Source of the DNA: a virus
Reading direction: 5' to 3' (one strand)
Virus record (IMG/VR): IMGVR_UViG_3300048032_000107
Location: 1 to 20,601 of that record
Length of the DNA: 20,601 nt
How positions within the stretch are numbered: the first letter of the stretch is position 1; each line of letters starts with the position of its first letter. Position numbers and translations under genes: made by a program. Of this stretch, positions 13,505 through 20,601 are shown piece after piece. Below the pieces are notes generated by a model. That model had not been told where the DNA came from. It saw only the letters and a program-made list of their open reading frames with translations, and searched no databases.

Positions 13505-16171
13505 ATGGCAAGATTTAGTACGGCACAAAAAGAAACTCTACGTAAAATGGCTGAAGAAGGTAAGCTCGCTACATCTCAGCTACAAAACATTATGCGTAAT
13601 GCTCAAGAGTTAAAGAAGCTTAATAAGGGTGGTGTTGTAGGCTTTCAAGCTGGAGGTATGCCTGAGGCTCCTGGGTCTGCTCCAACTCCCGTACAAGACC
13701 CTGGTGAATTTAAAGAGGGTGATGATCAGACTGAGTATGACGCCAAGAAAGCTGCTTTTGATCAGTATAAAGCAGACTTAAAATCTTATCAAGATAGAGT
13801 TAAAGCCTATAAGGATTACAATCTAAAGAGTACACAAGAGCTTGCTCAGTCTGCAATAGCAGATCCTACTTCTTTAGTTACTTCAGCTGATGTACAAACT
13901 ATAGATCCTGATACTACAGGTACAACTCTAGCTACAGGTGCAGGTCAGATTACTGGGGATATACCACAGATAACTGCTGAAACTATTACAGCTGAAACTG
14001 CTGCTACACCTAAAGATATCGCTACTAGTAAAGTCACCGCCTCCACTTCACAGCAAGGGGTTCAAGAAGCTTTAGAGGGTGTTGAAAGAGATTATAAACA
14101 AGTAAGCGCTGCAGAAGCAGGTTTTTTACCACCTCCACGAGGTGCGATAGTTACTCAAGCCTTTGAAACTTTTCATAACCCTACTACAGGTGAAGTAGTT
14201 ACAGTTAATACGGGGGGTTATACTGCACCAGAAGGTTTTGTAAAAGGTAAACCCCAAGGTAAATTTAAAACTGGTGGTGTAAAAGCAGCTAAAGGTACGG
14301 TCTCAGATAAAGCTCAAATTACTGCAGCAGAAGGTGAACTATCCACTGAAGCAATGGCAGAAGGACAAAGATTTGAAGAGGATCGCCTTGATCTTGTCTC
14401 CGAAGATCCAAAACTACAGGTAACAAAAGATCAACTTGCAGAAGCTAAAGGTAAAAATCTTGAGGCTGTAAAAGCAGAAGTAGCTGAGTCAGAAACCCTT
14501 GAAAAAGCTGTAGCTGAAACTGCAATAGTTCAGCCTGAAGAGTTACCACCACCCGCACAGATTGCAGAAGATCAGATGGCACAAGCTCAGGCTATGACAA
14601 TGGATGGCTTGACTGATGATGCCACTGCAGTTGCGGTAAAGCTAGAAAAGTTTACTGTAGATGATGGTACACTTGCTCTTGCTATGCAAGGCGATGTAGG
14701 TGCACTAGACACAGTTGAAGGTCAGCTATCACAGTTGATGAAAGACTTTGATGATGGTACTCCTGCATGGGCTGCTGGTGCTATTCGTGCAGCTAACGCA
14801 ACTATGGCCTCACGGGGTCTGGGTGCATCCTCTATGGCAGGTGCAGCTATCCTACAGGCAGCTATGGAATCTGCGTTACCTATTGCACAGCAGGACGCAG
14901 CTACGTTTGCTAACATGAACATGGCTAACCTAAACAATCGTCAACAAACTGCATTGACTAATGCAGCAGCACAACAAGGTCTACAGTTACAGAACCTATC
15001 TAATGAGCAACAGACTGCTTTAGCAAACAGTTCTAATGCATTTGCATTGCAATCACAAAACTTGTCTAACATGCAAGCTACAGTTATTGCTAATGCTCAG
15101 ATTAAGTCTGCAATGCAGGGTCAAAACTTATCTAATGAACAACAATCTAACCTAGCAATTGCTGCACGTTTTGCTGAAGTATCTAATCTTAACTTAACTA
15201 ACAAGCAGCAGACTGCACTACAAAACAATTCATCACAACTGCAGACTAACCTTGCTAACCTTAGTAGTAAGTCACAGGCTTACATTACTAATGCTAATCT
15301 GGGTGCATCATTGCAAGGACAAGTGTTGAGTAATGAACAACAAGTAGCAATTGGCAATGCTGCACGGTACTCTGATGCTTCTAATATTACATTTAGTGCT
15401 GAACAACAGGCTCAGTTGCATAACTCATCTTTGATGCAAACAATTGGCTTAGCTGAACTTAGCTCAGCACAAGCTGCTACATTACAGAATGCTGCCCAGA
15501 CTGCAGGTATGGATATGGCTAACCTCAGCAACCGTCAGCAAGCGGCAGTTGAAAATGCTAAAGCATTCTTGCAGATGGACTTAACTAACCTGAGTAATGA
15601 GCAACAAACTGCTATGTTTAAAGCTCAAGCTACTCAGCAAGCTATTCTTTCAGATACTGCTGCAGAAAATGCTGCTAAACAATTTAATGCTTCCTCTGAA
15701 AATCAAACTAATCAGTTTATGGCAAACCTTAAGAGTCAGACTGAACAGTTTAATGCAGCTCAAAAAAATGCTGTTAATCAATTTAACGCTGGTGAAAAAA
15801 ATGCTGCGGCTAAGTTTAATACTCAGGTAGAAGAGCAACGTAATCAGTTTAATGCCTCTAATGCACTTGTCGTAGCACAGGCTAATGCACAGTGGAAACA
15901 AAATGTAACTACATTAAATACAGCTGCTCAGAATGAAGCTAATGCTGCAGATGCAGCGGCTGCTAATGCTTTTACTTCTACGACAATGGATCAGGTATGG
16001 CAACGTGAGCGTGACCTTATGGATTATGCTTATAAGTCAAGTGAGTCAGATAAAGACAGAGCTTTAGATATTGTACTTGCAGATAAAAAGTATGATGAGT
16101 ATCAAGAAGCTAGAGATGATCAAGAAGAAACTAACAAGTGGCGTTTAGCAACATCTTTACTACTAGGTTAA
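13505..16171 (+). CDS. Large Ala/Gln/Asn-rich repeat protein, probable internal virion protein
   Basis: This 888-residue protein has three parts. The N-terminus (1-60) has a helix and a KGGVVGFQAGG motif, followed by a long low-complexity Ala/Thr/Glu-rich region to about 400. Residues about 405-474 (including AIRAANATMASRGLGASSMA) look like a folded helical bundle. Residues 475-716 are eleven gapless 22-residue units (consensus N-L-S-N-x-Q-Q-x-A), followed by six 11-residue units with QFNA (725-790) and a charged helical end. Cys is absent. The 22- and 11-residue periods are those of hendecad, right-handed coiled coils. It opens the block that also holds the cell wall hydrolase and two large proteins, where T7 encodes its ejected core proteins. 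A fibrous, ejected or tape-measure-like role is inferred; the family is not identified. Confidence 0.72.
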   Translation: MARFSTAQKETLRKMAEEGKLATSQLQNIMRNAQELKKLNKGGVVGFQAGGMPEAPGSAPTPVQDPGEFKEGDDQTEYDAKKAAFDQYKADLKSYQDRVKAYKDYNLKSTQELAQSAIADPTSLVTSADVQTIDPDTTGTTLATGAGQITGDIPQITAETITAETAATPKDIATSKVTASTSQQGVQEALEGVERDYKQVSAAEAGFLPPPRGAIVTQAFETFHNPTTGEVVTVNTGGYTAPEGFVKGKPQGKFKTGGVKAAKGTVSDKAQITAAEGELSTEAMAEGQRFEEDRLDLVSEDPKLQVTKDQLAEAKGKNLEAVKAEVAESETLEKAVAETAIVQPEELPPPAQIAEDQMAQAQAMTMDGLTDDATAVAVKLEKFTVDDGTLALAMQGDVGALDTVEGQLSQLMKDFDDGTPAWAAGAIRAANATMASRGLGASSMAGAAILQAAMESALPIAQQDAATFANMNMANLNNRQQTALTNAAAQQGLQLQNLSNEQQTALANSSNAFALQSQNLSNMQATVIANAQIKSAMQGQNLSNEQQSNLAIAARFAEVSNLNLTNKQQTALQNNSSQLQTNLANLSSKSQAYITNANLGASLQGQVLSNEQQVAIGNAARYSDASNITFSAEQQAQLHNSSLMQTIGLAELSSAQAATLQNAAQTAGMDMANLSNRQQAAVENAKAFLQMDLTNLSNEQQTAMFKAQATQQAILSDTAAENAAKQFNASSENQTNQFMANLKSQTEQFNAAQKNAVNQFNAGEKNAAAKFNTQVEEQRNQFNASNALVVAQANAQWKQNVTTLNTAAQNEANAADAAAANAFTSTTMDQVWQRERDLMDYAYKSSESDKDRALDIVLADKKYDEYQEARDDQEETNKWRLATSLLLG
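14927..15652 (+). repeat. Eleven gapless 22-residue (66-bp) repeats
   Basis: Residues 475-716 divide into eleven units of exactly 22 residues with no indel; most units start Asn-Leu-Ser-Asn-x-Gln-Gln. Units 2-4, 5-7 and 8-10 form a 66-residue (198-bp) super-period: units 2, 5 and 8 carry Asn-Ser-Ser in the middle; units 3 and 6 end in Gln-Gly-Gln; units 4, 7 and 10 carry the related AARF, AARY and AKAF. At DNA level the units are diverged. Confidence 0.9.
15677..15874 (+). repeat. Six gapless 11-residue (33-bp) repeats
   Basis: Residues 725-790 form six consecutive 11-residue units: KQFNASSENQT, NQFMANLKSQT, EQFNAAQKNAV, NQFNAGEKNAA, AKFNTQVEEQR and NQFNASNALVV. Phe is invariant at position 3. 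They follow the 22-residue array after an 8-residue linker, and 11 is exactly half of 22. Confidence 0.9.
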
Positions 16172-16182
16172 GGAAATAAAAT

Positions 16183-16974
16183 ATGTACGAAAAAAATTTA
16201 CTTACAGCTAGAGAGGCAGCTGAGCTTAGATTTCAACAAAAAGGTTTGACTAACTCAAGAAAACCTAGTAAGATCTTAGGTGATCAAGATGCTGAAAAAC
16301 TTCTACCAAGTTCTAGTCAAGGTTTGGTTCCTGATAGTCGAAATAAATCTGAAGGGACATCTTCTGGTGGTTTTGGTAGCCGTGTTTTTGATATGGTTTA
16401 TGCATCTAATAAGGAACTAGACGCTAAAGTTTTGGAAAGACTTCGCCCTTTACCTAAGCCAGACACTGAGGTACTTCCAGCTAAGGACTACCCTGAATCT
16501 ACTTCAGAGGTAGGTGATGCTTTAGTTTTATCTCCTAAAGATGTGGATCTATTAGAGCGTGTAGTCTGGGCTGAAGCTGGTACTGAAGATGTAAATGGTC
16601 GTAATGCTGTTCGTGGTGTGATATTAAATAGAATTGCTTCTGATAGATTTCCTAACACACTCCAAGAAGTTTTAACAGAGTCAGGTCAATTTGAACCTGT
16701 AGGGAAAGTTGGTGGTAATATAGGTAAAATAAAAGCTCCTGCAACCAGATTAGATCAGCAATACTTTGAGTTACTACAGTACTTAAGTGATGGTATAGAT
16801 GCCTCACAGGGAAGTACTTTCTTTGTAAATAAAACTACAGCTAAAAGAAGGGGTACAGATTTTAGTGGGCCTAACCCTTTAGAGGTAGGTAGGCATACTT
16901 TTTATTCTGGGTTAGCGGGGCAAGAGCCAGTAGTAGTTCCAAAGTATTCTCATAATGTTGTTATAAAAAGGTAA
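16183..16974 (+). CDS. Cell wall hydrolase, SleB/Hydrolase_2-like, possibly virion-borne
   Basis: This 263-residue protein should cut the glycan strands of peptidoglycan. The catalytic domain spans about 117-243. LLERVVWAEAG holds the expected catalytic Glu (Glu131), followed by GRNAVRGVILNRI, FPNTLQEVL, then SGQF (168-170 is GQF) and a C-terminal His/Phe/Tyr strand (RHTFYSGL). This order matches SleB-type hydrolases. The N-terminal 115 residues are polar, low in complexity and lack a signal peptide, so they may be a virion-docking or linker region. The gene lies 11 bases after the 888-residue repeat protein and before three probable virion proteins, not beside the small membrane genes. It may therefore be an entry enzyme, a lysis enzyme or both. 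The ribosome binding site is AAGGAAAT. Confidence 0.8.
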   Translation: MYEKNLLTAREAAELRFQQKGLTNSRKPSKILGDQDAEKLLPSSSQGLVPDSRNKSEGTSSGGFGSRVFDMVYASNKELDAKVLERLRPLPKPDTEVLPAKDYPESTSEVGDALVLSPKDVDLLERVVWAEAGTEDVNGRNAVRGVILNRIASDRFPNTLQEVLTESGQFEPVGKVGGNIGKIKAPATRLDQQYFELLQYLSDGIDASQGSTFFVNKTTAKRRGTDFSGPNPLEVGRHTFYSGLAGQEPVVVPKYSHNVVIKR

Positions 16975-16980
16975 ATAAAA

Positions 16981-17496
16981 ATGTTTAACGCACCTATACC
17001 TGGACAGTCTTTAACCTCAGAGCCTAAAAATTATGCTTGGGAAAGACCCCCTCAATACGATCTACCTGAAGAAGCTTTAATGTTTCATTTAGAGAAGTTA
17101 GATGAACCAAAAAAAATTGAGGCTGTTGTAACTCTTTTATCTTTAGGTCTTGACATAAAAACTTTGACAGAAGGTATCCTGAGAAATGGGGTAGCTGAAG
17201 GTAGGCATAGTATTGATGTCTCTCTATTAATCGCACCAGTAGTGCACGAATTTATTCTTGGTGTAGCTAAAAGTGCTGGGGTAGATTATGATGAAGGCCT
17301 TGACGAAGGCGAAGAAATAGACATCGAGGGTACTCGAAACCAGATTAGTAAAAAGAAAGCAGCTAAAATTCTAGCTGAGTATGAGAAAGAAGAAGAGATA
17401 GAACTACCTGAGGTACCTAAAGAGGAGCCACAGGTAGAAGAAGAGGTTGAAATAAAAGAACAACCTAAGGGTTTAATGGCTAGAGGAGTTGTATAA
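16981..17496 (+). CDS. Conserved-looking virion-associated protein with acidic C-terminus
   Basis: This 171-residue protein opens MFNAPIPGQSL and then has a folded helical part (about 25-100) with ALMFHLEKLDEPKKIEAVV and HSIDVSLLIAPVVHEFILG (75-93). It ends in a Glu/Lys/Pro-rich tail (about 115-160) that looks disordered or coiled. No membrane segment or enzymatic motif is seen. I recall similar openings and the SID-x-S-x-x-IAP-x-x-HE pattern in marine phage structural proteins, without a known role. It starts 6 bases after the hydrolase stop and its own stop overlaps the next start as TAATG. Its arginine codons are AGA, AGG or CGA only, the opposite of the capsid gene. It is probably a small scaffold-like or internal virion component. 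Confidence 0.62.
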   Translation: MFNAPIPGQSLTSEPKNYAWERPPQYDLPEEALMFHLEKLDEPKKIEAVVTLLSLGLDIKTLTEGILRNGVAEGRHSIDVSLLIAPVVHEFILGVAKSAGVDYDEGLDEGEEIDIEGTRNQISKKKAAKILAEYEKEEEIELPEVPKEEPQVEEEVEIKEQPKGLMARGVV

Positions 17497-18368
17497 TGGG
17501 ATTTTATACAGGTGCAGTTCTAGGTCTTCAAGATATTAGAGAAGAAGAACAACGTAAGATTGAGAATGAAATAAGGGCAGCTAATTCAGAGAGACTCCAA
17601 AGAGCTGATGAAAGAGCTGAAGCTATGTTTAACTTAAATCAGCGTACAGCAAAGTTTGAGTTGGCTAAATCTTTTTCAGAAAGATTAGGTAATTTTAGCG
17701 GGTCTGAGGCTTCTCCAGAAGATAAACAAAACTTAACTCTCCTTAGTTCAAGACTTAGTGGGGTTGAGGGTGCAGATAAATTTCTTGCTCCTTTTGTTAC
17801 TAACCCAAATTTAGCTACTACTGCTATGAAATCAATTTTAGAGGCGGAAGAAAAGGGTGAAGGCAGAGTACAAATAGGTGGTGAAACTCTTATGAACCTA
17901 TTAAATGTAGTTGGCCTAGAAAATCTTCAAGATACTGTATCTGATTACAGGGGTATGGGAGATATTCTGGCTGCAATATCCGGTAGTGAGGATGAATTTA
18001 ATGCTTTAGTTAATGCTGCAGCTGAGTCTAGAAGTACATCCACACTTGCGGTTGATATAGATCCTAGTGTATATGAAAGACCTAATGCAGACTTTCTTGA
18101 ACAACAAGAAAAAATTTATCTAGCTGCCATAAAACAAGCGGCAACTCTGCATCTAAACTCAGGTGCGTTCGAGGGGGATTCAGTAACTTTTAGTAAAGTT
18201 AATGAGGCTCTTAAAGACGCTAAACCTGACTATTTACCACCAATACTAATACAAAGATACGGTGAAGCTGCGTTTAATGCCATGAGTGGTATGTCTGACC
18301 CCATGTATACAAACTTAGAGAATAATATTTTTCTAAAACCCTACTTGCAAATGTGGCAGACGCAATGA
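17496..18368 (+). CDS. Helical internal virion-type protein
   Basis: This 290-residue protein is not recognised by family. Residues 12-62 form a long charged helix (DIREEEQRKIENEIRAANSE, then ERLQRADERAEAMFNLNQRT), probably a coiled coil. The rest is mixed helical and soluble, with a Leu/Gly-rich middle (about 125-165) and a C-terminus with FLKPYLQMWQTQ. No signal, membrane span or catalytic motif is visible. It starts inside the previous stop (TAATG) and its stop overlaps the next start (ATGA), so three consecutive genes are translationally coupled. This points to subunits of one complex made in set proportions. Position and size suggest a core or ejected protein comparable in place, not proven in homology, to the middle of the T7 gp14-gp16 set. 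Confidence 0.6.
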   Translation: MGFYTGAVLGLQDIREEEQRKIENEIRAANSERLQRADERAEAMFNLNQRTAKFELAKSFSERLGNFSGSEASPEDKQNLTLLSSRLSGVEGADKFLAPFVTNPNLATTAMKSILEAEEKGEGRVQIGGETLMNLLNVVGLENLQDTVSDYRGMGDILAAISGSEDEFNALVNAAAESRSTSTLAVDIDPSVYERPNADFLEQQEKIYLAAIKQAATLHLNSGAFEGDSVTFSKVNEALKDAKPDYLPPILIQRYGEAAFNAMSGMSDPMYTNLENNIFLKPYLQMWQTQ

Positions 18369-20601
18369 ACAAAACTTTAAATGAACTTTTAATGGAAGAG
18401 TTGGAAAAAAAGTACCAACCTGCATCTCCTTTAGATTTAAATGCTACTCAGCCTGAAGTTCAGCCTGAACCTCAACCTGAACCTATGATTGAGGAGCCTC
18501 AAGAAAAACTTTCTGAGTTTGAATTAGCTTCGTCAAATGTCTATGATGAAATTATTGTACCCTACATGGAAGCTAGATGGGGTATGAGTTATGTGAACGA
18601 AGATAGAGAAGAAGTTGTTTCTAGATTTATGAACAACATGCGAGGTTTTAGTGGGGGTAATACTGTTAGGGCTGGTAAGGAACTGTCGTGGTTAGCCGGT
18701 GTATCTGACGAGGATAGAGTTAAGGCTGGTGCTGCTTATTCTTTTGTAGATCAGGACATGGCAAACCTATACAGCAGTGATACGACACTAACTGAAAAAG
18801 CTTCAGGTACATGGGACTACCTAAGGCAGGGTGTATTGGACCCCATCAATATTGTTGGAGGTTTTGTAGGTAAGATTGCAGGGGGAGCTACCTTTAGGCT
18901 TGGATCAGCAGCTGCACGTAAGGCTGCTATAAATGAGTATGGTAGAAGAATAGCTAAGGGTGCTACAGAAAAAGCAGCTACAAGAGCTGCAAATAAAGTT
19001 TTCTTAAAAAGTTCTAAAGAGGCTTCAGAAGCTCTGGCAAAAGAAACCGTAAAAAAGAATGCAACAAAGAGTGCTCTTAATAAATTAGTTACTAGGTCTG
19101 GACTTGCAGAGGTAGGTGCAGCTACTGCTGTGGATATGGTAGCTGGTGCTGTTACAGACTATGGTTATCAAAAAGCTATGTTAAAAACTGGTGCTCAGGC
19201 AGAGTACAGTGAGCTTCAAACCTTCTTATCGGGTGCGTTTAGTTTTGCAGCAGGAGGAATCTCTGCAACTACTGTAGCACTGAGAGGAACATCAGGTTTA
19301 AATCTTGCTAGTAAAGCTACACCAAAGCCAACATCAGAGGGTATTGGAAACGAACTTGTAGCTTCAACAAAGTTTTTAGTTTCTAACATAAAGTCTTGGG
19401 ATTCAAAAGTTACTTCGGGTAGACAGCTAGATGAAATACCAGATAGTTCTTTCTTCGCATTAATAAATGGAGATGAAGAAGGTGGTTGGAAGGGTTTAAA
19501 AGATATCTTTGCAGAACGTAATCTACAATTTACTAATCCAGATATGTATGAGAATAAATCGGATTGGATTACTGATGTAATCATGGACATGCCACAAGCA
19601 GAGGCTGATAATTTTATAAGTTCTTTTAAAGATATAACTGGTATCACTAAAGCTTATGATAATAAGGACTTAACCTTAGAAACTTTTGCTGATGTTTTTG
19701 CTAGAAAAGCTAGTGACTTAGGTAAGAACTTAGGTACTATAAGAAATGTTGGTGCTGTTTTAGGTGATAGTAATATAGAAGAGTATACCTTTAATGATTA
19801 TGCAAAAGCTCTAGGACTTACTGAAGGTAAAAAAGTAGACCCTAGAATTAATGAATCTTCTGATCTACAGAACAATTTAATTCGGGGTATTGTTTCTAAC
19901 TTAGGTACGACAGCTTTAAACGTAAGGGGTTGGGGTCTAGCTACTGCTACCAACAGTGCATCTGATTTGGTACAGGCTCAGATGTTAGCTTTAACTGGAA
20001 ATACTAGAGCTGCTTCACATCTAATTGCAATGCAAGGACAAAAAGTACGCAACCTAGTTGACAACAATACTACACTAGAAGTCTTTTTAGACTACTTAAA
20101 TACAAGACCAGATGTAGGTAAAGCTATGTCTAGGGAAATCTCTGGTGGGGTTGAACAAAAAATAAAATTAGACTTTAATAAGTCTTTTGCAAACCAGAAG
20201 TTTACAGAGTTTGTAGACGGTGTACAAGCTATCAACATGGTGTATGCTCAAGATACTATGACCAAAGCTCAAGAGTTTATGTATCAACTGGATAAAAATA
20301 TACGTCTACAATTTGATATGACTTACTCAGAAATGTTAGCTAATGATGATGCCTTTAAAATTATGAGTAGCGATCTTTATAAGTTAGTTGAAAAAAAGGC
20401 TGTAGATGAAACAGAACGTGCAGTATTTAGTAGGTCTTTTAAAGATGCCGATAACCAATTCATTAGAGGCGTAGCCCGTGTCATAGAAGATGTAAGAAAT
20501 GTACCTGGGATAGGATACCTTGCGCCTTTCGGAAAGTTTTTTAATAACAGCGTCTCTAACATATCAGACCATACAGGTATTACACTTGCGATGCGAGCTA
20601 T
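18365..20601 (+). CDS. Very large internal virion-type protein, 3' end outside the window
   Basis: The frame opens at an ATG overlapping the previous stop (ATGA) and stays open for at least 745 codons to the edge, so the protein is partial. It begins MNKTLNELLMEELEKKYQPA, then a Pro/Glu/Gln linker (about 30-47) and a folded part with PYMEARWGMSYVNEDREEVV. Around residue 155 comes LDPINIVGGFVG, followed by basic Ala-rich helices and Gly/Ala-rich hydrophobic segments (GAFSFAAGGISATTVAL) that could insert into membranes. The remainder is long and helical, with PGIGYLAPFGKFF near the edge. No lysozyme motif is seen in the visible part, in keeping with a separate hydrolase gene upstream. Huge, helical, last in a virion cluster: this fits an ejected internal virion protein. 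A polyvalent multi-domain protein is the alternative. Confidence 0.68.
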   Translation, partial: MNKTLNELLMEELEKKYQPASPLDLNATQPEVQPEPQPEPMIEEPQEKLSEFELASSNVYDEIIVPYMEARWGMSYVNEDREEVVSRFMNNMRGFSGGNTVRAGKELSWLAGVSDEDRVKAGAAYSFVDQDMANLYSSDTTLTEKASGTWDYLRQGVLDPINIVGGFVGKIAGGATFRLGSAAARKAAINEYGRRIAKGATEKAATRAANKVFLKSSKEASEALAKETVKKNATKSALNKLVTRSGLAEVGAATAVDMVAGAVTDYGYQKAMLKTGAQAEYSELQTFLSGAFSFAAGGISATTVALRGTSGLNLASKATPKPTSEGIGNELVASTKFLVSNIKSWDSKVTSGRQLDEIPDSSFFALINGDEEGGWKGLKDIFAERNLQFTNPDMYENKSDWITDVIMDMPQAEADNFISSFKDITGITKAYDNKDLTLETFADVFARKASDLGKNLGTIRNVGAVLGDSNIEEYTFNDYAKALGLTEGKKVDPRINESSDLQNNLIRGIVSNLGTTALNVRGWGLATATNSASDLVQAQMLALTGNTRAASHLIAMQGQKVRNLVDNNTTLEVFLDYLNTRPDVGKAMSREISGGVEQKIKLDFNKSFANQKFTEFVDGVQAINMVYAQDTMTKAQEFMYQLDKNIRLQFDMTYSEMLANDDAFKIMSSDLYKLVEKKAVDETERAVFSRSFKDADNQFIRGVARVIEDVRNVPGIGYLAPFGKFFNNSVSNISDHTGITLAMRA

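Noticed and set aside
15597-15830. A Leu/Lys-rich + strand open frame overlapping the 11-residue repeats
   Set aside because: It is out of frame with the 888-residue protein, and its repetitive look comes from the 33-base period of the real gene.
13505-16171. The 888-residue protein as a classical long-tail tape measure protein
   Set aside because: The adaptor and nozzle genes point to a short tail, and no major tail protein or tail chaperone frameshift pair is present. It is therefore called internal virion-type, though a length-setting role is not ruled out.
19216-19647. A 143-codon open frame on the - strand near the right end
   Set aside because: It lies within the continuous large + strand frame that starts at 18365, has no initiation signal and shows no recognisable domain.

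Overview
The window is one unbroken late (virion) region of a tailed phage. All 18 genes that can be supported lie on the + strand, are packed with gaps of a few bases or overlaps of 1-4 bases, and encode structural, lysis or host-recognition proteins. The gene order resembles a T7-type or other marine podovirus: major capsid protein, small capsid-associated protein, terminator-like hairpin, tail tubular A-like adaptor, tail tubular B-like nozzle, fibres, small membrane proteins, then large internal-virion-type proteins. The fibre repeats and the moderate AT-richness are of a kind I recall from marine bacteriophages. The host cannot be named from this window. Portal, terminase, replication and integration genes are not here.

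Layout. 38-1538: head genes. 1539-1597: the only notable intergenic gap, holding a GAAA-tetraloop hairpin. 1598-4107: neck and nozzle proteins. 4111-6199: a repeat-rich fibre and a small beta-rich protein. 6212-12737: two paralogous two-gene fibre cassettes (6212-9040 and 9579-12737) on either side of a Phage_tail_APC-like chaperone gene (9071-9568). 12754-13499: two small membrane proteins. 13505-20601: an 888-residue repeat protein, a SleB-type cell wall hydrolase, two helical proteins and a very large protein that runs off the right edge. No stretch over 60 bases lacks a gene, and no tRNA, CRISPR or insertion sequence was seen.

Working model (inference). The head genes are expressed most strongly, and a hairpin separates them from the tail genes. 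The nozzle carries fibres made from two versions of a repeat-fibre plus six-module-fibre pair. One repeat fibre (9579-10778) has gained a cupredoxin-like domain with a full His, Cys, His, Met set. The 3' block looks like an ejection and entry module: a protein with eleven 22-residue repeats passing into six 11-residue repeats, a separate peptidoglycan hydrolase, and large Ala/Gly-rich proteins, in the position where T7 carries gp14-gp16.

The points most worth pursuing are the cupredoxin-like fibre domain, the duplicated fibre cassette with its six-module proteins, and the indel-free 22/11-residue array with a 66-residue higher-order period.
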